NCBI GenBank assembly: GCA_016711405.1 | Contig: JADJSZ010000005.1 | Location: 62,001 to 126,000 of the forward strand | Direction of reading: 5' to 3' | From: Candidatus Hadersleviella danica | Lineage (GTDB): Bacteria; Chloroflexota; Anaerolineae; Promineifilales; Promineifilaceae | Length of the DNA stretch: 64,000 bases | In this document: piece by piece, positions 43,914 to 53,215 of the stretch | Numbering within the stretch: the first letter of the stretch is position 1 | Layout: each line of letters opens with the position of its first letter | Notes under the pieces: generated by a model | The model's input: the letters and a program-made list of their open reading frames with translations, nothing else | Databases searched by the model: none | What the model was told of the DNA's origin: nothing | Translations under genes and position numbers: made by a program

Positions 43914-45685
43914 CTACTTTTCTGCCTTGTGAATCATGCACCACGCCCGCAGGTATTCGCCCACACTCCACGCTTGGGCGGTGCAACCACGGGGGGTGAA
44001 GGGCGGGTCGCCATCAAAAATTTCGCTGATGCTCCCCAAGCCGTGGTCGGCAAGGTGGCGCAGGGCGGGTTGCAAATAGGTGCGGGCGAGGGCGGGGTTT
44101 TTGTAGACGCGCAGGTGGGCGGCGATGAATGGCCCAATCAGCCAGCCCCAAACGGTGCCTTGGTGGTAGGCACCATCCCGCTTTTTCTGGTCGCCGCCAT
44201 AAGTGCCGATGTAGGCGGGGTCATCGGCAGCCAGCGAACGCAGGCCGTGGGAGGTGAGCAATTTTTGGGCGCAAATATCCACGACCGCTTTTTGTTGGTC
44301 GGCCGAGAGGGGGCTGTAGGAGAGCGAGACGGCGAGGAGTTGGTTCGGCCGGAGTTTGGCATCGTGGCCGTCGGGGCCATCTATCACATCGTAGCAGTGT
44401 TGGGCGGGGGCGTGCCAGAAACGGCCGAAGCTGGCTTGAACAAGGTCAGCGCGGTCGGCATAGGCACGGCCGTCTGCCCCAATTTGCTCGGCAAAATAGG
44501 CCAAACAGCACAGGGCGTTGTACCACAGGGCGTTAATCTCGACGGGTTTGCCCATGCGGGGCGTGACCACCCAATCGTCTACTTTGGCATCCATCCATGT
44601 CACTTGCCAACCTTCTTCGCCGGCGTGGAGCAGGCTGTCGCTGGCATCCATGCGGATGCCGTAACGCGTGCCTTGCTCGTGCCAGCGGATGATTTCTTGC
44701 AGGGTGGGGTAGAGTTCGCGCAGAAAGTCTTTGTCTTGGGTGGCTTCGTAATGGGTGCGCAGGGCTTGGAAGTACCACAGGGTGGCATCGGCCGTGTTGT
44801 ATTCTGGCTCCTCGCCCACATCGGGGAACCGGTTGGGAATCATGCCTTGGTTGACATAATGCGCATAAGTGCGCAGGATGCTGGCCGAAACGTCAGTCCG
44901 GCCGTTGCAGAGGGCGATGCCGGGCGGGGGTTAGGCTTGGTGCTGGCCACCAACGTCACCGATTCGCCGGGTTGCAGGGTAATCGAAAAATCGGCAATGT
45001 GCAGGTGGTCTTCGACCACATCGCGTTGGCCGCGATACTCTTCGACAGCGAGGAAAAAGTCCTCGTACCACTCTTCTTGGGGGTAAATTTCACCCCGTTC
45101 GCTGAATAAATAGAGCGGCGTGGCTCCTTCTTTGGCGGTGATGCACAGCCCGCTGGCGACGATGTCCACGTCGGTCTCCCAATCGCTGGCAATGGTGGTT
45201 TGGTGGTAATCGCGGTAGTTGATAAACGCTTTGGGGTAGAGCTTGAGCGGGGCACTGGCGCGAATGAGGGTGTATTGAATATAGGTGGTATTGTCTCCCT
45301 GTTCCATCCATACCCGCTTTTCTAGCACCGCATCGGCAATGGCGTATGTCCAGTGGGGGGTGGTTCCTTCCAGCCGAAACCGTTCGAGGTGGTAATGGCC
45401 GTGTGGCTCTTCGAGCCGTTTGGCATCGTCCTCGTCGCCAAACCAGCGGTTGACATAAAGCGGGCAATAATGGCCGAGGTATTCGACGGTCTCATCTATT
45501 TTGGTGAGCAAAAGGGTACGGCCGAGGGGGGGCTGGAGGGCGGCGACGAGCAGGCCGTGGTAACGGCGGGTCAGTACCCCCGCAATGGTTCCCATGGCAA
45601 AACCCCCAATCCCATTGGTCACCAGCCATTCCCGATGGCTGGCAATGGCCAAACGGCCGCAAACCTCACGTCCAAAATCTATCAT
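43914..45685 (-). pseudogene. Glycogen debranching enzyme (GDE family) with internal deletion and frameshift
   Basis: From ATG 45685 (TAGGAG upstream) the N-terminal domain is normal: EWLVTNGIGGFAMGTIAGVL, TRRYHGLLVAALQPPLGRTL and PGESVTLVAST. Directly after, the sequence jumps to PGIALCNGRTDVSASILRTY (another frame) and on through GMIPNRFPDVGEEPEYNTAD, DGAYHQGTVWGWLIGPFI and AQAWSVGEYLRAW. Related enzymes have about 100 residues here, including the WGRDTMIALPG motif; they are absent. The product would lack part of the catalytic site. It could be a true deletion or a collapsed assembly. Expected role: removal of alpha-1,6 branches from glycogen. Confidence 0.8.
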
Positions 45686-45828
45686 AACCATCTCCTACTC
45701 ATCATTGTCATTGGTATTACGGCCGCATAAAACGCCAAGCCAGCCCTGCAATATGGAGCCGATTGTCATGCAAAGCCAATTGTTCGTCAAGCAGAGCTAG
45801 GAGGTAGGGGTTATGGCGCTGGGAGCGA

Positions 45829-46233
45829 CTATTCAGGCAAGAGCGCCGCAAAAGAGGTCGCCGTCCGCGCAATTTCGTGCAGGGTTAGCCCCATTTTAGC
45901 GGATTTGTTATCAACTAACACGGCCAAAGCGGCACTGCGGTTAATGGGGTAAATCACAATGGCTCCCTCATCTCCCTCTATCATCAGCCGGCGCATCTCC
46001 CCTTGGTCGAGCCGGTTCAAGGCTTGGTCCCCCAACGCAATGAGCGAAGCGGCGATGGCCGCTACTTGCGAGGTGCTGGCTTCTTTAAATATATCTTCCG
46101 AAATGGGAGGGGGGTAAGCGGCTACAACAAAGCCATCTACACTGACAATGACAGTTTCCCACAGGCTAGGCAAAACTTCCGTCAACCGGCGCAGGCGTTC
46201 TTCGAGTATTTCGATGCGGTAAACATTAGCCAT
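45829..46233 (-). CDS. Roadblock/LC7-domain protein
   Basis: 134 aa. The roadblock fold is seen in ETVIVSVDGFVVAAYPPP, QVAAIAASLIALGDQALNRL, RRLMIEGDEGAIVIYPINRS and AALAVLVDNKSAKMGLTLHE. Bacterial members (MglB-like) regulate small Ras-like GTPases in polarity or gliding, or act in signalling modules. No GTPase gene is adjacent, so the partner is elsewhere. The frame is intact. It is followed, diverging, by a 750-bp spacer and a response regulator gene. Confidence 0.88.
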   Translation of the reverse strand: MANVYRIEILEERLRRLTEVLPSLWETVIVSVDGFVVAAYPPPISEDIFKEASTSQVAAIAASLIALGDQALNRLDQGEMRRLMIEGDEGAIVIYPINRSAALAVLVDNKSAKMGLTLHEIARTATSFAALLPE

Positions 46234-46987
46234 GATTCATATCCATACCTACTGTTTTGGACTATCCCTCACTGCCACCTGATGTGGAACAGGTTATGTC
46301 TTAAAAGCTGTTGAAGGCCGTAATTAATGTACCCAATTCTAACCTGAGAACGGTATAGGATTTTGGTTATAGTACTAAAGTGTGATGATTGTTGGTTCGT
46401 AACTGAAGATAGAGGGGGTAGAGATAGAGGGTCTCTTAGTCGGCCAAACGGCTACGTTGCCCTCTCACTCTATCTCTTGTCTCTATCTGAATCGTTACGG
46501 CGGTTCCGTCTATCCATTCTTGCCGAGGTTTTGTTGGCACAGGAGTAGCACGGCCGAAAACAAACCAAACACACCTCTCAGTCGAGATATGTCCGAGTAA
46601 CATATAAAATTGGGGTACAACACGCGAAAAAGTAAGGTTGTGGGTGGAAAAGCATTGTCCAGATTATAGTTTAGGGGTAGGCCATGTCAATAGAGAGAAT
46701 GGGTAGGCTCGGCCATGAGGCAATCTGCTCAAACGCTTAGAATTCTCTTTCTCTATGCCCGTCTAATTTGTGTATAATCATTCAAGGTTTGCCAAATGGC
46801 TCCCCCAACCCAAGCGTGCCCCGAGCCACCACCTTGTCCAATGGCAACCATCTGCAATTGTTGTCAATCTATCATTGCCCTGTTCATTCCCACGCACATT
46901 CCCCTTCAGCAGTACCGAAGGAGCCACGGTTTGGTGCATTGGGTTGCATCTTCTCCCCCTATTTACCCTGCGTGAAGGGAGTTTGGT
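46234..46987. other. Long non-coding spacer with a GATAGA repeat hairpin and a possible -10
   Basis: No supported gene in 754 bp. A GATAGA-type inverted repeat pair lies at about 46407-46489. TATAAT at 46773-46778 (TTGTGTATAATC) could be the -10 of the downstream response regulator with a 200-nt leader, but no good -35 stands 17 bp upstream. Otherwise featureless. Confidence 0.5.
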
Positions 46988-47653
46988 ATGAGTGATCAAT
47001 CAACTGACCCAACGGCCGTCCCCTCCCCCACCCCTCAACGCTTTCGCGTCATTATTGCGGATGATTCCCCCGTCACTCGCCGCAGTACGCGGCTGATGGT
47101 GTCGCTCATTCCCACCCTCGAGGTGGTGGGGATTGCCCAAACAGGGCGTGAAGCCGTTGAATTGGCCCGCAAGCACAACGCCGACATCGCCCTGATGGAT
47201 GTGCAGATGCCCGAAATGGACGGGCTGAACGCCACCCAAGCGATGCTCCGCCACAACCCCGAAATGGTGTGTGTCATTCTCTCGGCCGAAAGCGATAGCG
47301 ACACCTTGCGCCGTGCCATCACGGCCGGGGCCAAAGATTACCTCATCAAGCCCTACACCTCTGAACAATTTGTGGCGATGATTAAGCCCATTGTCGAGCA
47401 ATTGCGGGTGCGCCGCTCCCGCGTGCAACAGCGCACCCAAGTGCGCGAAGAGCGCGACACCTATCTGGTGGAACTCGCCACCAGCTACATCAAGGCTCGT
47501 CGCACGGATGACACGGCCCTGCAAGTTTTCGAGCGGTTGGCGGCCGATCCCCATTGCGAAACGCGCTGGTTGCGCCACTTGGCCATCATCTATGTCTTGC
47601 GCGAACAATGGGGCAAATTGCGCCACCTAGCCGAGCGGTTAGAGCAGAGGTAA
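46988..47653 (+). CDS. Response regulator with helical C-terminal output region
   Basis: 221 aa. The receiver domain spans about residues 18-140: RVIIADDSPVTRRSTRLM (acidic pair), phosphoacceptor D71 in LMDVQMPEMDG, VILSAESDSDTLRRAI (Thr/Ser switch) and GAKDYLIKPYTSEQF (Lys). The C-terminal 80 residues (RRSRVQQRTQVREERDTYLV and so on) are helical without an HTH. It is therefore probably a stand-alone or protein-interacting regulator, not DNA-binding. No kinase is adjacent. A repeat element and terminator follow. Confidence 0.9.
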   Translation: MSDQSTDPTAVPSPTPQRFRVIIADDSPVTRRSTRLMVSLIPTLEVVGIAQTGREAVELARKHNADIALMDVQMPEMDGLNATQAMLRHNPEMVCVILSAESDSDTLRRAITAGAKDYLIKPYTSEQFVAMIKPIVEQLRVRRSRVQQRTQVREERDTYLVELATSYIKARRTDDTALQVFERLAADPHCETRWLRHLAIIYVLREQWGKLRHLAERLEQR

Positions 47654-47665
47654 GGTTTGGCGGGG

Positions 47666-47752
47666 AGGGGGGACTGGGGACAAGGGACTGGAGGTCACAA
47701 GCGTCGCAAGTCCCTTGTCCCTAGTCCAAATTGGTAAAGATGCTCAACCATG
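47666..47752. repeat. Dispersed inverted-repeat element, copy 2 (reverse orientation)
   Basis: GGGACTG/GGGACAA heptamers, a loop GGAGGTCACAAGCGTC, complementary heptamers, then CAAATTGGTAAAGATGC and CAACCATG, which is the reverse complement of the outer arm of the 38323 copy. Confidence 0.78.
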
Positions 47753-47778
47753 AGCCATGACCCATGACCTTTTTATTC

Positions 47779-47806
47779 AAGCCGCTCAGTTTTTGAGCGG
47801 CTTTTT
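47779..47806 (+). terminator. Intrinsic terminator after the response regulator
   Basis: Arms 47779-47788 and 47794-47803 (AAGCCGCTCA/TGAGCGGCTT) followed by TTT; it may also serve the minus strand. Confidence 0.85.
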
Positions 47807-47833
47807 GATTTTTAGAGTATTTCCTTATTTTTT

Positions 47834-49060
47834 ATGCCAAAGCACTCCTCCACATGGCCTGTCTTTTGGCCTGTTGCCGTAGCAACCGCCCTCTCCTTGC
47901 TGGGCGACACGGCCATGTACACCGTGTTGCCCACCCACAACGACCAAGCTGGCGTAGCCGTGGCCAGCATTGGCATTTTACTCTCGGCCAATCGCTGGGT
48001 GCGCTTTGCCTCCAACGGCGGGGTGGGCTGGTTGGCCGAGCGGTGGCCGCGCCGTTGGCTATTTGTGCCCGCCCTTTTTCTGGGCGTATTGTCCACAGCA
48101 CTTTATGCCCTCACTCGAGGATTTTGGTTTTTGCTGGTGGCACGGTTGCTGTGGGGGGTGGCATGGTCGGGCATTTGGGTGGTGGGCAATGCCATCATTT
48201 TAGATGCGGCGGCCGAACACCAGCGCGGCCGTTGGGTGGGCTTTTACCACACCAGCTTTTTTATGGGGGGAATGATTGGCGCACCGTTGGGCGGCATTTT
48301 AACCGATGCAGTGGGCTATGGGGGGGCGATGGGCATCTTGGCCTTGTTCATGTTCGGAGGAGCCGTGTGCGCCCTGCTCTTTTTGCCCGAAACACGGCCG
48401 CATCCCATCCCCACGAACCCCATCACCCCCGCCGAACTGCCCCCCGCCACGCCGATACCAGATGAAAAGGCTCCCGCATGGCGGCCGTTGCTGACCACAA
48501 TGGGCTTGCTCTTAACCAACCGCTTGCTGGTGTCGGGCTTTTTGCTGGCCACCTTCGGCCGTTTGCTGGCCGAGCGGTGGGGCGAAACCATGCAAATTGG
48601 GGCGTGGGAAATGGGCATTGCCACCGCCACGGGGCTGGGATTGGGGCTAACGACGATCATGAGCATGATTAGCTCCTCGGTTGCAGGGGGAGTGTCTGAT
48701 AGGCTGGGGAGCCGCTGGCGCACGGCCGCTGGCGGCTTGCTCCTCATGGCCGCTGGCTTTTTGGCTCTCTCCCAAGCAACCTCGGTCTGGTTTATTGTGC
48801 TGGGTTTTCCCCTGATTTCGCTGGGGAGCGGCAGTTTGCAGAGCTTATCCACAGTGCTGATGGGCGATTTGGTTCACGGCCGTCAACGCGGCCGTTACTT
48901 GGGCATCTTCTACACCGTGGGCGATGCGGCCAGTGCCCTTGGCCCCCTCCTCGCCTATGCCATCTTGGCCAGTGGGGCGGGGTTTGGCTGGCTCTATGGC
49001 TTTGCCTGCGGCTTGGCCTTGCTCATGTTTCTCGGTGTATCGCTTCGCCAAGGCGGCTAG
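47834..49060 (+). CDS. Major facilitator superfamily transporter
   Basis: 408 aa with 11-12 predicted TM helices. The cytoplasmic loop after the second helix reads GWLAERWPRRWLFVPALFLG, a G-x-x-x-(D/E)-R-x-x-R-(R/K)-like MFS motif. The N-half ends in a polar linker (ETRPHPIPTNPITPAELPPA), and the C-half repeats the pattern with GGVSDRLGSRWRTAAGGLLL. A drug or sugar efflux role is plausible, but no substrate motif is specific. Its stop overlaps the stop of the convergent phosphatase gene by 4 nt. The frame is intact. Confidence 0.88.
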   Translation: MPKHSSTWPVFWPVAVATALSLLGDTAMYTVLPTHNDQAGVAVASIGILLSANRWVRFASNGGVGWLAERWPRRWLFVPALFLGVLSTALYALTRGFWFLLVARLLWGVAWSGIWVVGNAIILDAAAEHQRGRWVGFYHTSFFMGGMIGAPLGGILTDAVGYGGAMGILALFMFGGAVCALLFLPETRPHPIPTNPITPAELPPATPIPDEKAPAWRPLLTTMGLLLTNRLLVSGFLLATFGRLLAERWGETMQIGAWEMGIATATGLGLGLTTIMSMISSSVAGGVSDRLGSRWRTAAGGLLLMAAGFLALSQATSVWFIVLGFPLISLGSGSLQSLSTVLMGDLVHGRQRGRYLGIFYTVGDAASALGPLLAYAILASGAGFGWLYGFACGLALLMFLGVSLRQGG

Positions 49061-50508
49061 GCGGACTTGCCCACACGTACTTGCCCCTGCATATCGGCAG
49101 GCACGGGCAAGCCAAACAAGTGCAACACCGTGGGGGCAAAATCAAGCAGGTGGGCGGGGGGGAGTTGACGGCCGTCTAGCCCCGCCTCATTGGCCGGTGG
49201 CGTGTAAATCCACACCCCAAACTGGGCATGGTTGGCATCGTCTGGCCCTGTGTCGTTCTCAAAGGTGTAAATACCCTCATGCCCAAACGAACCAACGGAG
49301 CGCCAGCCCAAATCATCAAAATAGACGATTAAATCGGGGGCGACATGGCGGACTTTGCGGTAAATCTCTTCAGGTTTGAAAATGCGTGTCTGCAAGGGCG
49401 ACCCATCCGGGGCAGGAATGGCTTGAATGGCCGCCGCTAACTCGTCCCGAAATGCCTCGTATTCGGCTTGCGGCACGGTTCCTTGTGGCTCCCGCCCCTC
49501 GAGGTTGAGGAAGATGCGAGCGTAGTAGCCGCCATCGCCCCATGCACGGGTGCGCGGCCAATCCACGGCCGTTTGCTCCAGCGTCGTCAGTCTGTCGGTG
49601 GGTGGCTCTTCCATCAGAGAGAGATACCCCTGTTGGCGCATCCATTCGTTGATGCAAATGCCCCCCTCCATCTTTTTTACGCCGTGGTCTGAGACTGTCA
49701 GAATGTGCGTTTCGGGGGGCAGCCGTTCCAGCAACGTGCCAATTTCGCCATCTAAATAGCGGTAATAGTCGCGGATGGCGTGTTGGTAACGGCCGTTCAC
49801 CTCAAATTTGCGATGCGTCGGGTCGTGCAGTGCCCACAGGGCGTGGTGGATGCGATCTGTGCCCATCTCCACGAACATGAAGAAATCCCACGGCCGTGTA
49901 TCCAACAGGTGGCGCAACACCACAAACCGCTTGCGGGTCATGTCGTAAAGCTGGCGGAGCAGGTAATCTTTGTCGTCGGTGCGGAAGTTGGGCACATCCA
50001 CATCGTAAATTTCAGGGGCGAGGAGCTTCTCCACCTCCTGCCGCAATTCAGGGGGATGCGTCCACTGAATGGCTGGGTCGGTGGTGCTGGGGGTGAGAAA
50101 GCTGGAGATGATGTGCCCGTTGGCCAACGGCTTAATGGGGTAAGTTTGGGGCACGCCCACAACGATGCACTTTTTACCCGCCTCGCTCAAAATTTCCCAG
50201 ATGCGCTTCTCTTTGACAGCTTGGCCAGTGGCAATGTAACGGCCGTCGTAGCTGTAATCGGCCCGGTTGCGAAAACCATAAAACCCCAATGTGCCGGGGT
50301 CTTTGCTACTGGTCATACAGCTCCACGCGGGCACAGTAATGGCAGGAATGACGCTTTCTAATTCGCGGTACTGGCCGCGATCCATCAGCCGTTTGAGGTT
50401 GGGCAATTCGTGCCGCCATTGCTGGAAGAGCAGTTCAGGCGGGGCACAATCAAGGCCAATGACGAACAGTTTGGGGTCGGCCGTGCGGCCGAATAAACGC
50501 TTGAACAT
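49057..50508 (-). CDS. Alkaline-phosphatase-superfamily protein (type I phosphodiesterase/nucleotide pyrophosphatase type)
   Basis: 483 aa from ATG 50508 (MFKRLFGRTADPK); 30 upstream in-frame codons lack conservation cues. Metal-site regions appear in superfamily order: LFVIGLDCAPPEL, the nucleophile region VIPAITVPAWSCMTSSKDPG, FFMFVEMGTDRIHHALW, TVSDHGVKKMEGGICINEWM and GSFGHEGIYTFENDTGPDDA. The end LLDFAPTVLHLFGLPVPADM is typical of AP-like phosphodiesterases. No signal peptide, so probably cytosolic. Substrate unknown (nucleotide, phospholipid head group or sugar phosphate). The frame is intact. Confidence 0.88.
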   Translation of the reverse strand: MFKRLFGRTADPKLFVIGLDCAPPELLFQQWRHELPNLKRLMDRGQYRELESVIPAITVPAWSCMTSSKDPGTLGFYGFRNRADYSYDGRYIATGQAVKEKRIWEILSEAGKKCIVVGVPQTYPIKPLANGHIISSFLTPSTTDPAIQWTHPPELRQEVEKLLAPEIYDVDVPNFRTDDKDYLLRQLYDMTRKRFVVLRHLLDTRPWDFFMFVEMGTDRIHHALWALHDPTHRKFEVNGRYQHAIRDYYRYLDGEIGTLLERLPPETHILTVSDHGVKKMEGGICINEWMRQQGYLSLMEEPPTDRLTTLEQTAVDWPRTRAWGDGGYYARIFLNLEGREPQGTVPQAEYEAFRDELAAAIQAIPAPDGSPLQTRIFKPEEIYRKVRHVAPDLIVYFDDLGWRSVGSFGHEGIYTFENDTGPDDANHAQFGVWIYTPPANEAGLDGRQLPPAHLLDFAPTVLHLFGLPVPADMQGQVRVGKSA

Positions 50509-50773
50509 AAGATGAGGTAGAAATAGTGTGAGTGATAGTGGCTCGTTGACAATTATCGTGCCTTTGCCTGTGCAGGCAAACTTGTAAAATGCGCCCAATC
50601 CCAGTTAAAAGAGCCATGCGGAGACCCATCGTGCAAATCGCGTAACCCTTTGCGCCTTGTCTTGTCATCAATTTTCCCTTCATGGTATACTGCCCATGAC
50701 ATAATGTTAAAAGCTGTTCCTTGTTACTCGTTAACCCAATAATGAGTAAACAATAACCTCCTTAGGAGAGACC

Positions 50774-51466
50774 ATGCCACAGGTTCGTGTTTTAATCGTT
50801 GATGACCATCCCGTGTTCCGCCAAGGGATTTGTGATGTTGTGGAAACAGACCCGCAAATAACCGTGGTGGGGCAAGCGGCCGATGGCGAAATTGCCCAAG
50901 AAATGGCTCTCGACCTCCAGCCTGATGTCATTTTAATGGATATTAACCTGCCCACCATTAATGGCTTGCAAGCTACCCGCCGTATCAAGAGCATCTTACC
51001 CGAGATTAAAGTAGTCGTGCTGACAGGCTACGATGATGCTGAACAAGTTTTCCACGCCCTCCGTGCAGGAGCCTCGGCCTATTGCCCCAAAGACATCACC
51101 CCTGAATCGCTGATTAGCACGATTCATGCCGCCCGCAATGGGCTGTATGTGGTCGGCGAAAAGACGATGAGCCACGAAGAGGTAATTTTGTGGGTGGATG
51201 AGAAAATCGGCCGTATGGGTGGCTCCGCCCCCGGCGATGTGGATGAGATGTTTGTGCCGCTCTCGCCGCGCGAAATGGAGATTTTGGAGCATGTCACCAG
51301 TGGCCTAAGCAACAAAGAAATTGCCTACAAACTGGGGATTAGCCACCAAACGGTGAAGAACCACATGACCGCCATCCTGCGCAAGTTGCGGGTAGATGAT
51401 AGGACGCAAGCGGCCGTGTACGCCCTCCGCCGGGGGTGGGTGCGTCTCGAAGACCCCCGTAGTTAG
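50774..51466 (+). CDS. NarL/FixJ-family response regulator (DegU-like)
   Basis: 230 aa. Receiver domain: RVLIVDDHPVFRQGICDVVE, phosphoacceptor D56 (VILMDINLPTINGLQ), VVVLTGYDDAEQVFHALRAG and AYCPKDITPESL. The C-terminal LuxR-type HTH reads PLSPREMEILEHVTSGLSNK followed by EIAYKLGISHQTVKNHMTAI. AGGAGAG stands 7 nt before the ATG, preceded by a short GTTACTC-type repeat. The histidine kinase gene follows 48 nt later, forming a two-component operon, kinase second. Confidence 0.95.
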   Translation: MPQVRVLIVDDHPVFRQGICDVVETDPQITVVGQAADGEIAQEMALDLQPDVILMDINLPTINGLQATRRIKSILPEIKVVVLTGYDDAEQVFHALRAGASAYCPKDITPESLISTIHAARNGLYVVGEKTMSHEEVILWVDEKIGRMGGSAPGDVDEMFVPLSPREMEILEHVTSGLSNKEIAYKLGISHQTVKNHMTAILRKLRVDDRTQAAVYALRRGWVRLEDPRS

Positions 51467-51513
51467 GGTGATTTGCTATTCGTTATTCGTTACTGAAATT
51501 TTCAGGGTAAACC

Positions 51514-52575
51514 ATGTCCCAATACGATTCGCTCCAAGATGTGGCCGAAACGCTTTACAAAGAGTACGACCAAACCCAGCGGGATTTGAAAGAGATAGAT
51601 GTGCTGATTAAGCAATGCGCGGCCGAAGTCGAGCGGCTCGCCCAACGCAACGCCCAAGTCACCAACTACCTGAGCCAGATGCAACTCGATACAGCCCCCC
51701 GTGAAGACATCAAAGAAAATTATGAATCGTTGCTGAATACCCAGCAACGCCTCTTCACCATGCGCGGCCAACTGGAAAAATTGCAAAGCGACCAACGCAA
51801 TTTGGAGCGTTTAGTGGGTTTGCAGAATCGGTTTGTGGATATTTTGGAAAACTTTGGTGGGGTTGCTTCGCCCACCGTGGCCACAACGAGCAATTCAGGC
51901 GGGGCTGTTCGCTCTGACCAGTCGAATGTCATCCGTGTCATCCAAACTGAGGAGTCAGCTCGCCAAAGCCTCGTCCGCAAAATGCACGATGGCCCTGCCT
52001 CTTCGTTGAGCAACTTTATTTTACAAGCCGAGATTTGCGAACGATTGTTTGACAGCGACCCCGAGCAAGCGCGGACGGAGCTTCATTCGTTGAAAACAAC
52101 GGCCGCCGCCACCTTCGGCAAAGTAAAGGATTTCATCTTCGATTTGCGGCCAATGATGTTGGACGACTTGGGCGTTGTGCCGACCTTGCGCTCTTATGTC
52201 AACTCGTTTCAAGACAAGAGTGGTATTCCCGTTTCTATCAACATCACTGGCCTCGAGCGGCGGCTGGAGAGCCATATCGAGGTGACGATTTTCCGTGGGG
52301 TGCAGGAGTTGCTGAACAATGCCCGCACCCATTCGCAAGCCTCCCAAGTAACGGCGCAGTTGGATATTGGGCAGGACAAAATTACGGCCGTGGTTGAAGA
52401 CAATGGCAGTGGTTTTAATGTGGAAGAGGTGCTCAGCGGGGCGCGTAAGACGATTGGCTTGCCGACGTTGCAAGAGCGTATCCGCATGTTGAACGGCGAG
52501 TTTGCGATTAAGAGCAATATAGGCCGTGGCACTCGTGCCGAGTTTGTCATTCCTGTGGGTGAGAGCGAATTTTAA
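51514..52575 (+). CDS. DegS/NarX-like (HisKA_3) sensor histidine kinase
   Basis: 353 aa, soluble. A long N-terminal coiled coil (about 1-125, with KEIDVLIKQCAAEVERLAQR) is a DegS-like sensory region. The HisKA_3 dimerisation box SLVRKMHDGPASSLSNFILQ carries phosphoacceptor H158. HATPase motifs follow: EVTIFRGVQELLNNARTHSQ (N-box), VVEDNGSGFNVEE (G1) and KTIGLPTLQERIRMLNGEF (G2). It is expected to phosphorylate the NarL-type regulator encoded just upstream. The frame is intact; a terminator follows. Confidence 0.94.
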   Translation: MSQYDSLQDVAETLYKEYDQTQRDLKEIDVLIKQCAAEVERLAQRNAQVTNYLSQMQLDTAPREDIKENYESLLNTQQRLFTMRGQLEKLQSDQRNLERLVGLQNRFVDILENFGGVASPTVATTSNSGGAVRSDQSNVIRVIQTEESARQSLVRKMHDGPASSLSNFILQAEICERLFDSDPEQARTELHSLKTTAAATFGKVKDFIFDLRPMMLDDLGVVPTLRSYVNSFQDKSGIPVSINITGLERRLESHIEVTIFRGVQELLNNARTHSQASQVTAQLDIGQDKITAVVEDNGSGFNVEEVLSGARKTIGLPTLQERIRMLNGEFAIKSNIGRGTRAEFVIPVGESEF

Positions 52576-52622
52576 GTTGGACGGCCGTGTACGGCCGTTG
52601 CCCAACCTAACCGGCCTCGACG

Positions 52623-52650
52623 ATACGCCACCTTGGGTGGCGTATTTTTA
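52623..52650 (+). terminator. Intrinsic terminator of the two-component operon
   Basis: Perfect 10-bp arms 52623-52632 and 52636-52645 (ATACGCCACC) with TTG loop, then TTTTA. Confidence 0.88.
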
Positions 52651-52672
52651 TTCATCCAGTCACCCTCCTTGG

Positions 52673-52777
52673 CATAGTTCACGACTCCCGAGAGAGCATC
52701 TTTGTAATTTCAGACTTGAGGCTGGGGACAAGGAACTGGAGGTCACAAACGTCCCAACTCCCCTGTCCCTTGTCCCG
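52673..52777. repeat. Dispersed inverted-repeat element, copy 3 (core inverted)
   Basis: The left outer part (CATAGTTCACGACTC...GAGAGCATCTTTGTAATTT) has the orientation of the 38323 copy, but the core (GGGGACAAGGAACTGGAGGT onward) has the orientation of the 47666 copy. No clear right arm is seen. Confidence 0.72.
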
Positions 52778-52861
52778 TCCATCACTTCCTTGCAAATGAG
52801 CTTACAAACAAATGCAAACAGTTTTACACAAAAGTCAGTACCTGTTTCCTATAAAGCCCTC

Positions 52862-52890
52862 TTGCAATTCTGCCTAGGGTATTGTATAAA
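52862..52890 (+). promoter_or_regulatory. Putative sigma70-type promoter of the Flp pilin gene
   Basis: -35 TTGCAA (52862-52867), 17-bp spacer, -10 TATAAA (52885-52890). It gives a leader of about 50 nt ending in AAAGGAG (52935-52941) before ATG 52948. Confidence 0.6.
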
Positions 52891-52947
52891 TTAAGCAGAT
52901 TCGACAAACAAGTTATTTCATTCATTCATATCTAAAGGAGAAACATC

Positions 52948-53106
52948 ATGTTGTTCTTACCCCGCGAAGATGGTCAAGGTCTGGTAGAGTATGCTCTGAT
53001 TCTGGTGCTGGTTTCCATCACCGTCATCGTTATCCTCGGTTTCTTGGGTGACACTGTCGGCGAAGTATTCAGCGAAGTTGGTGGCACGCTCAACAGCCGT
53101 CCATAA
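52948..53106 (+). CDS. Flp/Fap-type (type IVb) pilin
   Basis: 52 aa, too short for routine ORF lists but well supported. AAAGGAG lies 7 nt before ATG. The sequence has the prepilin motif REDGQGLVEYALILVLVSIT: cleavage after a Gly, Glu at the +5-like position (LVEYAL) and a hydrophobic helix (ALILVLVSITVIVILGFLG), then DTVGEVFSEVGGTLNSRP. Flp pilins form tad-system adhesion pili in the envelope. It has its own promoter and terminator; tad assembly genes are not in this window. CGGCCG is absent and the sequence is AT-richer than its surroundings. Confidence 0.9.
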   Translation: MLFLPREDGQGLVEYALILVLVSITVIVILGFLGDTVGEVFSEVGGTLNSRP

Positions 53107-53130
53107 CCATCAAGATTTTCTTGAAAGAAA

Positions 53131-53160
53131 AAGCTCCAGCATAGCTGGAGCTTTTTTTTT
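53131..53160 (+). terminator. Terminator of the pilin gene
   Basis: Perfect 10-bp arms 53131-53140 and 53144-53153 (AAGCTCCAGC), ATA loop, then a long T-run to 53160. Confidence 0.93.
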
Positions 53161-53215
53161 ACTTTGTTTCCAAAGACTGGTTTGTAATGCTCAACTATCT
53201 CATTAAGCATAAACA

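Noticed and set aside
43929..45086. Plus-strand ORF of 385 codons opposite the debranching enzyme gene
   Set aside because: Shadow ORF; the minus strand has unambiguous debranching-enzyme homology on both sides.
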